Below are positions 29,517-34,996 of a DNA stretch of 34,996 nt, one piece after another. The notes under the pieces are model-generated. The model was not told the origin of the DNA. It ran no database searches and was given only the letters and a program-made list of their open reading frames with translations. A program made the position numbers and the translations under genes. This DNA is from Actinomycetota bacterium (GTDB taxonomy: Bacteria > Bacillota > Desulfotomaculia > Desulfotomaculales > Desulfocucumaceae). The stretch lies in NCBI GenBank assembly GCA_023475565.1, contig JAMCVT010000062.1, positions 1 to 34,996 of the forward strand, read 5' to 3'. Within the stretch, counting starts at the first letter, position 1. The number at the start of each line of letters is the position of its first letter.

Positions 29517-29764
29517 GGTTTAACAGCATCGTGAATTCTCTGTGAGATCCTCTCCTTTACGTCCCTTGGGAGGGGGTCTCCATTTTTCTGCAGTATTATG
29601 TCAGGGATAACAAAATCATTATGTTTCGCCAGCCTGTGATACTGCACCACACCGTCCCCCAGGAAGCGGCCGTCCTCAAACACCTGGTACCTTACTATGT
29701 AGCTGGGGTCCACCGAGAGGTCGCGGCTTACCCGGGTCATTATTTCAAAAGTCAATTCCTTCAC
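29492..29764 (-). CDS. Small hypothetical protein, 90 aa
   Basis: The frame opens with GTG 29764 (MKELTFEIMTRVSRDLSVDP) with AGGAGAG just before it. TTG 29755 would have better spacing. The product has mixed alpha/beta composition, with RYQVFEDGRFLGDGVVQYHR and NGDPLPRDVKERISQRIHDA. It has no cysteine or membrane segment. No family is recognised. It converges on the 81-aa gene with a 25-base overlap at the 3' ends, so one of the two may be weakly expressed or extended. Confidence 0.6.
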   Translation of the reverse strand: MKELTFEIMTRVSRDLSVDPSYIVRYQVFEDGRFLGDGVVQYHRLAKHNDFVIPDIILQKNGDPLPRDVKERISQRIHDAVKPYVGGPDS

Positions 29765-29908
29765 CCTCTCCTAAAACCGTTTATAAAACCTCAGAGCTGG
29801 ACATGTAAAACCCCTGTCGTTTTCTGCAGCTGTTTATATTCTGTCTGGTGAAATTTTAGAAATACATTATTGTAGATCAATTCTTAATTGTACTATTTTA
29901 CACAAGCT

Positions 29909-29939
29909 AATTGTTAAACAATTTTTCATAGTCTATAAT
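29909..29939 (+). promoter_or_regulatory. Promoter and palindrome of the acetate-CoA ligase operon
   Basis: TTGTTA (29911-29916), a 17-bp spacer and TATAAT (29934-29939). AATTGTT-A-AACAATT (29909-29923) is a palindrome on the -35, suggesting a repressor site. AATTGT also occurs at 29885-29890. Confidence 0.75.
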
Positions 29940-29989
29940 TAAGACAGCATGGGGGATAGTGACAGCATTCCCAGGAAAGAGGTGAACCG

Positions 29990-32092
29990 GTGGCTCTTAA
30001 AAACTTTTTCGACGCAAGGTCTGTAGCAGTAATCGGGGCATCCCGGACAAGTGGGAAAATTGGCAATGCCATAGTGAGAAACCTTATATCGTCCGGCTAT
30101 GGCGGATCCATTTATCCAATCAACCCCAGGGAAAGTGAGATAGAGGAACATACAGCTTACCCGTCCCTGGGGGATTTGCCGGAGGTGGTGGACCTGGCAG
30201 TCATTGCGGTGCCTGCGGCCAGGGTTGTGGACATGGTGGAGGACTGCGGAAAAAATGGTATCAAAAACCTGGTGACCATAACTGCCGGATTTAAGGAGGT
30301 GGGCAGAGAAGGGCTGGACCTGGAAAAGAGGCTCTTAGAAATCTGCCGGGAGTACGGGATGAAAATGCTGGGTCCCAACTGCGCCGGCATGATGGACACG
30401 CACGTGCCGATCAATACCTCCTTTGCCAAGGGTTTTCCACTAAAAGGCGATATAGCCTTTTTTACTCAGAGCGGGGCCATGATGATTGCCATACTCGATT
30501 GGAGCTATGCTGCAGGCCTGGGGTTTTCAAAGATAGTCAGCCTGGGAAACAAGGCGGACCTCTCGGAGATAGACTTTATCGAGGAGGCGGCGAACGACCC
30601 TTACACCAGGGTTATTCTATGCTATATAGAAGACATTACCGACAGCGCCAGGTTTTTGAAGGTTGTCAGCCAGGCCACCAGGAAAAAGCCTGTGATCGTA
30701 CTCAAATCGGGGACAAGCCAGGCCGGGGCCCAGGCGGCCTCGTCCCATACCGGCGCCCTGGCCGGAAGTGACCTGGCCTATGACATAGCCTTTAAGCAGT
30801 GCGGTGTAATTCGGGCCAGGACGGTAACCGAGCTGTTCGACCTGGCCGTAGCCTTTGCCAAGAGCGAGGCGCCCAGGGGGCCAAAGGTGGCTATAGTTAC
30901 CAACTCCGGCGGCCCCGGCATTATAACCACCGACAATGTGGAGCTTCAGGGGCTGGAAATGGCCCGGTTCACCAAGGAGACCCTGGACGCCCTGAGGGAG
31001 GGGCTGCCCGCCGAGGCAGGCATATACAACCCGGTGGATGTTCTGGGGGACGCCATGGCTGACCGCTACCGGTTTGCCATGGAGAAGGTATGCTCCGACC
31101 CCGGCGCCGACAGCGTGGTGGTTATAGCTGTGCCTACCGCCACCAACAATCCCACGGAAACTTCCCGGACCATTATTGATATGAAACAAAAGTACCCGGA
31201 GAAGGTTTTTTTCGGAACCTACATGGGAGGTGAAGCCCTGGAAGAGGGCAGGGAAATACTGAGCAAAGGGGGAATACCCTGCTATACTTTCCCTGAGCCG
31301 GCTATATCGGCAATCAGCCAGATGGTAAAATACAGCCAGTATATAAATTCCGGGGCCGAGTGCGAAATAACCTTCTCCAATGTTGATAAAAGGTCAGTAA
31401 AGGCTGTTTTCTACGATGTGCTGAGAGATAACCGGGTGGTGCTTCTGGGAAGCGAGGCGGCCGATGTGGCCAGGGCTTACGGTATAGCGGCAGCGCCCAT
31501 TTCTCTGGCCGGCACTCCCGAGGAGGCGGTGGACGAGGCCGATAAAATGGGCTACCCGGTGGTGCTCAAGGTGGCCTCACCCAGGATAATGCACAAGACC
31601 GACGTGGGCGGAGTAAAAGTAGGGCTTGGCAACCAGGATGAGGTATACAGAGGTTACCTGGAAATAATTGAAAACTGCTCCCACCATATGCCCCAGGCCT
31701 ATATTTACGGGGTGGAGGTGCAGAAGATGATGCCCAGGGGAACTGAGCTGATTATCGGCATGACCAGAGACCTGCAGTTCGGCCCTCTGATTGGGGTAGG
31801 CCTGGGAGGAATCTATGTAAACCTGCTGAAGGATGTGACCTTTCGTCTGGCCCAGGGGCTTTCCCACCATGAAATTGAAAGAATGATCTCTGAAACAAAG
31901 GCCTACACGCTGTTAAGGGGGTACCGGGGTGAAAAGCCCCGGGACATGACCGCCCTGCTGGATGCGGTGGGCCGGGTGGCCAGGCTGGTGCTGGACTTTC
32001 CCGAGATTACCGAGCTGGATGTAAACCCCATATTCGCCTATGAAGAGGGATTGAGCGCGGTGGACGTAAAAATAACCATTTCGGTATCGTGA
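29990..32092 (+). CDS. ADP-forming acetate-CoA ligase (alpha-beta fusion)
   Basis: This enzyme makes acetate and ATP from acetyl-CoA, ADP and phosphate, or acts on related acyl-CoA. Residues 1-130 form the CoA-binding Rossmann domain (SVAVIGASRTSGKIGN), and 150-450 the two succinyl-CoA ligase-like parts with phospho-His253 in SSHTGALAGSD. From about 470 there is an ATP-grasp domain (GYPVVLKVASPRIMHKTDVG). The length of 700 is usual for the fused form. GTG 29990 follows AGAGGTG. The next gene, a DRTGG-type P-loop protein, starts 10 bp later. An anaerobe could use this for substrate-level phosphorylation. Confidence 0.92.
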   Translation: MALKNFFDARSVAVIGASRTSGKIGNAIVRNLISSGYGGSIYPINPRESEIEEHTAYPSLGDLPEVVDLAVIAVPAARVVDMVEDCGKNGIKNLVTITAGFKEVGREGLDLEKRLLEICREYGMKMLGPNCAGMMDTHVPINTSFAKGFPLKGDIAFFTQSGAMMIAILDWSYAAGLGFSKIVSLGNKADLSEIDFIEEAANDPYTRVILCYIEDITDSARFLKVVSQATRKKPVIVLKSGTSQAGAQAASSHTGALAGSDLAYDIAFKQCGVIRARTVTELFDLAVAFAKSEAPRGPKVAIVTNSGGPGIITTDNVELQGLEMARFTKETLDALREGLPAEAGIYNPVDVLGDAMADRYRFAMEKVCSDPGADSVVVIAVPTATNNPTETSRTIIDMKQKYPEKVFFGTYMGGEALEEGREILSKGGIPCYTFPEPAISAISQMVKYSQYINSGAECEITFSNVDKRSVKAVFYDVLRDNRVVLLGSEAADVARAYGIAAAPISLAGTPEEAVDEADKMGYPVVLKVASPRIMHKTDVGGVKVGLGNQDEVYRGYLEIIENCSHHMPQAYIYGVEVQKMMPRGTELIIGMTRDLQFGPLIGVGLGGIYVNLLKDVTFRLAQGLSHHEIERMISETKAYTLLRGYRGEKPRDMTALLDAVGRVARLVLDFPEITELDVNPIFAYEEGLSAVDVKITISVS

Positions 32093-32102
32093 GGTGAAAA
32101 AA

Positions 32103-33155
32103 ATGAAAAATTTATACGTAATCGGTTATCCCGGCAGTGGAAAGACCATAGTGGCGCTGGGGCTGGCCCTTAAGTTCCAGCGGGAGGGCAAAAAGGTCGC
32201 CTACTTTAAGCCGGTGGGGACCCCCTTAAGGGGAACAGGCCAGGAGGACGAGGATGCTGTCCTGATGAAGCAAATTCTCAAAATAAATAACCCCATCAGT
32301 GACATAGTTCCGTGCCGGGCCGGCCAGACCTATCTTTCCAACAGCAGGAAGCAGGAATGGGCCGAGGCTATAATAAACGCCTACCTGAGGGTTAGCCAGG
32401 GGTCCGACGTGGTGCTGATAGACGGTGCGCTGTTTCCCTATATTTACAACAGCTGGGGGCTGGATGACGTCACCCTGGCCCTTAGGGCAGATGCTAAAGT
32501 GCTGGTTACCGTAACCATCGAAAATGACTTCACCGTGGATCAGACCCTTTTCCTTAATGAGTACCTGCACTCAAGGGAAGTTCCGGTGGTGGGGAACCTT
32601 TTTAATAACATTCCCTTGCCGCTGCTGGCCAAGGCCAAGGGTGTTTACTCCCCGATACTGGAGGAACGCGGCTTCAAGACCCTGGGGGTCATTCCCAGGC
32701 GCCAGGAAATATCCTCACCCACGGTGGAGGAGTTCCACAATGAACTGGGCGGGGAGGTGCTGGCCTGCCCCGGCTGTATGGACCTTCTGGTGGAAGATAT
32801 AATGGTGGGGGCCATGAGCCTGGACGGAGCGCTGCGGTACCTGCGCCGGACCACCGACAAGGCGGTCATCATGGGGGGGGACAGGGCCGACCTGGCGCTG
32901 GCGGCTCTGGAAACCAGCACATCGGTGCTGATACTTACCGGTGGGCTGTACCCCGATGTAAAGGTGCTGGCCAGGGCGGAGGAAAAGAGAGTGCCGGTAA
33001 TACTTGTCCACTATGACACTTACACAACCATAGAGAAGCTCTCCAGGGTGAGCAGGCACATTACCCCGCAAGACAAGGCAGGGATTGGGATTGTTTTGGA
33101 GAATATTGAGGAATACTGTGACTGGCAGGCAATATTGGAATTCCTGGAAGAATAG
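32103..33155 (+). CDS. DRTGG-domain P-loop protein
   Basis: ATG 32103 is six bases after GAGGTG, giving 350 residues. The P-loop GYPGSGKT is at residues 8-15, and the first 210 residues resemble a dethiobiotin synthetase/MinD-type fold, as in the N-terminal part of clostridial and E. coli-type Pta. A DRTGG domain follows (about 215-330), with MVGAMSLDGALRYLRRTTDK and GGDRADLALAALET. No acetyl-phosphotransferase domain is present. Such DRTGG proteins are often next to ADP-forming acyl-CoA ligases and may regulate acetate metabolism by nucleotide binding. That role is inference from context. Confidence 0.85.
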   Translation: MKNLYVIGYPGSGKTIVALGLALKFQREGKKVAYFKPVGTPLRGTGQEDEDAVLMKQILKINNPISDIVPCRAGQTYLSNSRKQEWAEAIINAYLRVSQGSDVVLIDGALFPYIYNSWGLDDVTLALRADAKVLVTVTIENDFTVDQTLFLNEYLHSREVPVVGNLFNNIPLPLLAKAKGVYSPILEERGFKTLGVIPRRQEISSPTVEEFHNELGGEVLACPGCMDLLVEDIMVGAMSLDGALRYLRRTTDKAVIMGGDRADLALAALETSTSVLILTGGLYPDVKVLARAEEKRVPVILVHYDTYTTIEKLSRVSRHITPQDKAGIGIVLENIEEYCDWQAILEFLEE

Positions 33156-33184
33156 CCTGACCAGTATGATTGGAGGGGTGTTTA

Positions 33185-33718
33185 ATGAACCTGGCAGGTA
33201 GTAAAACTGAGGCCAATATCAAGGCGGCTTTTGCCGGTGAGTCCCAGGCCCGTAACAAGTACACTTATTTCGCAGCGGTGGCCAGAAAGGAAGGCTACCA
33301 GCAGATAGCCGAAATTTTTGAAGAAACGGCAAGCAATGAAAAGGAGCATGCCAAACTTCTTTTAAAGCGCCTTGGCGGTATAGGGAATACCAGGGAAAAT
33401 CTGAAAATGGCCGCCGAGGGAGAGCACTACGAGTGGACCTCTATGTACAAGGAATTTGAAAAGGCGGCCAGGGAAGAGGGCTTCAATGAAATAGCAGATT
33501 TTTTTAAAGGCCTTGCAGCCATAGAAAAGGAGCACGACGAACGCTATAAAAAGCTCCTGGAGAACATGGAAAAGGGTGAGATATTTAAGAAGGACCGGCC
33601 CCAGGAGTGGAAGTGCCGCAACTGCGGCCATATTCACCAGGGGGAGGAGGCCCCCGATGTCTGCCCGGTCTGTGCGCACCCCAAGGGATTCTTCGAGGTG
33701 CGCACCCAGAATTATTAA
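33185..33718 (+). CDS. Rubrerythrin
   Basis: ATG 33185 follows GGAGGGG by five bases and gives 177 residues. An in-frame TTG at 33170 overlaps that ribosome site and is unlikely. The ferritin-like four-helix domain has paired ExxR/ExxH ligands (AGESQARNKYTYFA, ETASNEKEHAKLL, GLAAIEKEHDERY). The rubredoxin-like tail has CRNCGHIHQGEEAPDVCPVC with four Cys for one Fe. It reduces hydrogen peroxide in anaerobes. It is 29 bp after the DRTGG gene and closes with a terminator, so may be in the acetate operon. Confidence 0.96.
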   Translation: MNLAGSKTEANIKAAFAGESQARNKYTYFAAVARKEGYQQIAEIFEETASNEKEHAKLLLKRLGGIGNTRENLKMAAEGEHYEWTSMYKEFEKAAREEGFNEIADFFKGLAAIEKEHDERYKKLLENMEKGEIFKKDRPQEWKCRNCGHIHQGEEAPDVCPVCAHPKGFFEVRTQNY

Positions 33719-33736
33719 AAAAATGTTGTAAAGACA

Positions 33737-33766
33737 AAAACCCCTGCCGGCGCAGGGGTTTCATTT
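33737..33766 (+). terminator. Terminator after rubrerythrin
   Basis: AAACCCCTGC (33738-33747) pairs with GCAGGGGTTT (33752-33761) around CGGC, followed by CATTTGTT. Confidence 0.9.
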
Positions 33767-33983
33767 GTTGCCGGGCAAATAACACCGTCCGTGCTGGCGA
33801 TATTTAAGATATGGTATAAATATAAACTGCATTTTTTTGCGCGTCATGGGGGGTCAGTGGGATGGAAGTTAAAGCATGTCACAATTTTGGCAGAACAGGC
33901 CCTTATCAACATGTCTTATATTTCACTAAAAAAATGCCTGCCGATCTCCGATAAGTAATAGCAGAGTCAACTATTTAATTATA

Positions 33984-34012
33984 TTGACATGCCGCCCCTG
34001 CCGCAATATACT
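33984..34012 (+). promoter_or_regulatory. Promoter of the efflux adaptor gene
   Basis: TTGACA (33984-33989), a 17-bp spacer and TATACT (34007-34012). It begins the next transcript 54 bp before ATG 34066. Confidence 0.85.
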
Positions 34013-34065
34013 TAACTGGATAAAAATTTAACCAGCTTAATTAACAGGGTGGGAGTGTTTTGCCT

Positions 34066-34996
34066 ATGAAGCCCAGGTCATTTGTTCCAGTCATTCTAAT
34101 GATGGCGCTTTTTTTTATTCAGGGGTGCGCCAGCAGTGGTTCAGGGGTGCGGGTGGTAACTGAAAAAACAAAGCTGGGCACGCCCAGCGCGGATTACGTG
34201 ACCGGCAAGACCGAGGCCGTTGATTCGGTTACCATTATACCAAAGATAAGTGGAAGAGTAGCTGAAGTGTTGGTGGATGTGGGGAGCAGGGTGCAGGCCG
34301 GCCAGGTTTTGCTGAAAATGGAAATGGCAGACCTTGAGGGCGCCCGCAACCAGGCGGCCAACGCCGTGCAGGATGCCGAGGCCGCCCTGGAAAAGGCGGG
34401 GATTGACCTCGGCACCGCCAGGGACAATTATGAAAGGGCGCAAAACCTTTATAATGGAGGGGCGCTTTCCAGGGCAGACTTTGACAACAAGTATGCCGCG
34501 CCTTATGAACTGGCCAAAATTCAGGCTGAAAAAACAGCCCCCAGCAAGCTGGCCCAGGCCCGGGCGGCGCTGCAGACCGCTGAGGCCGCTAATGCCAATG
34601 CCGTTATCAAATCTCCCCTGACCGGTGAGGTCACCGGAAGGTACATAAACCCCGGGGAAACCTGCGCTACAGCCAAGCCTTCACCGGTTTTTGTGGTGGC
34701 CGACCTGTCCGGCATGCTGGTGACTTCCTATGTTGATGAAAGCAAGGTCAATACCCTCAAAGTAGGCCAGAAGGCTGCCGTCATGGTGGATTCGGTGGAA
34801 GGTGTTATGGAGGCCGAGGTAAGGAATATTTCTTATTCCGTGGACCCCAATACCAAGGGCTACCAGATAAAATTCATAATTATCAATTCCCCCGAAACTG
34901 TGAAGCCGGGTATGTTTGCCAGAGTTTACCTGGACGGGAGCCGGCTCAAACAGTTTGTTATACCCAAGAAGGCGCTGGTGGACGAAAACGGTGCTT
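34066..34996 (+). CDS. Lipoprotein efflux adaptor (HlyD/RND-type), partial
   Basis: ATG 34066 begins MKPRSFVPVILMMALFFIQG and reaches a lipobox Cys at residue 21, so the protein is a lipoprotein. The biotinyl/lipoyl-like half motif KISGRVAEVLVDVGSRVQAG lies at about 60-80. A helical hairpin follows (about 90-165, VQDAEAALEKAGIDLGTA), then the second lipoyl half IKSPLTGEVTGRYINPGE and a beta-barrel from about 205. These are the parts of MexA/HlyD-family periplasmic adaptors, which link inner-membrane pumps to partners. The frame is still open at the window end, after 310 codons. In a Firmicute it probably works with an ABC (MacB-like) or RND pump encoded beyond the edge. Confidence 0.92.
   Translation, partial: MKPRSFVPVILMMALFFIQGCASSGSGVRVVTEKTKLGTPSADYVTGKTEAVDSVTIIPKISGRVAEVLVDVGSRVQAGQVLLKMEMADLEGARNQAANAVQDAEAALEKAGIDLGTARDNYERAQNLYNGGALSRADFDNKYAAPYELAKIQAEKTAPSKLAQARAALQTAEAANANAVIKSPLTGEVTGRYINPGETCATAKPSPVFVVADLSGMLVTSYVDESKVNTLKVGQKAAVMVDSVEGVMEAEVRNISYSVDPNTKGYQIKFIIINSPETVKPGMFARVYLDGSRLKQFVIPKKALVDENGA

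Overview
The window looks like a chromosomal segment of an anaerobic, spore-former-type clostridial Firmicute, close to the Peptococcaceae/Desulfotomaculum group. This is inference from gene content: sigma-A type promoters with strong Shine-Dalgarno sites, T-box antitermination, a CvfB/YitL homologue, an OLE-like large RNA, an ADP-forming acetate-CoA ligase and rubrerythrin. The sequence alone does not give the species.

Layout. 1-1030 is an insertion-sequence graveyard: an IS1182-type transposase stub behind a promoter carrying two LexA-like boxes, then IS21-type end repeats and several hairpins. 1033-1350 is a tRNA-Gly/tRNA-Cys operon. 1574-3400 (-) is an operon of a ChrB-N/PaaX-like protein and an MFS transporter whose promoter is bracketed by two 16-bp palindromes. 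3738-4627 (-) holds a 58-aa Cys-rich protein and a gamma-carbonic-anhydrase-like protein. 4905-8333 (+) holds a sirtuin with a C-terminal frameshift, a YtcJ-like amidohydrolase and an NAD-dependent epimerase. CvfB follows on the other strand, then a nitroreductase fragment. A T-box leader with two consecutive antiterminator/terminator units precedes a 38-aa membrane protein coupled to a sodium:solute symporter. rplU-rpmA follow, without prp between them.

13545-16819 (-) encodes an 879-aa fusion of a class III aminotransferase with an acyl-ACP-reductase-like domain, preceded by its probable HTH regulator. This suggests acyl thioester -> aldehyde -> amine chemistry in one polypeptide. About 17171-17761 (-) is a ~590-nt structured RNA gene with its own promoter and terminator, best explained as OLE RNA. 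Next come an ECF sigma / anti-sigma / bactofilin-like membrane protein operon (-), a Na/Pi cotransporter-PhoU fusion, and an HtrA protease with an OmpR-type two-component pair (+).

26037-28005 (-) encodes a YvlD-type membrane protein and a 522-aa protein joining a class III nucleotide-cyclase homology domain to a CD-NTase (cGAS/DncV-like) domain. It is the best candidate here for an undescribed signalling or defence-like system. The rest is a TtcA-like tRNA thiolase, a MITE-like repeat, two small convergent genes, acetate-CoA ligase plus a DRTGG P-loop protein, rubrerythrin, and the 5' part of a lipoprotein efflux adaptor running off the window.
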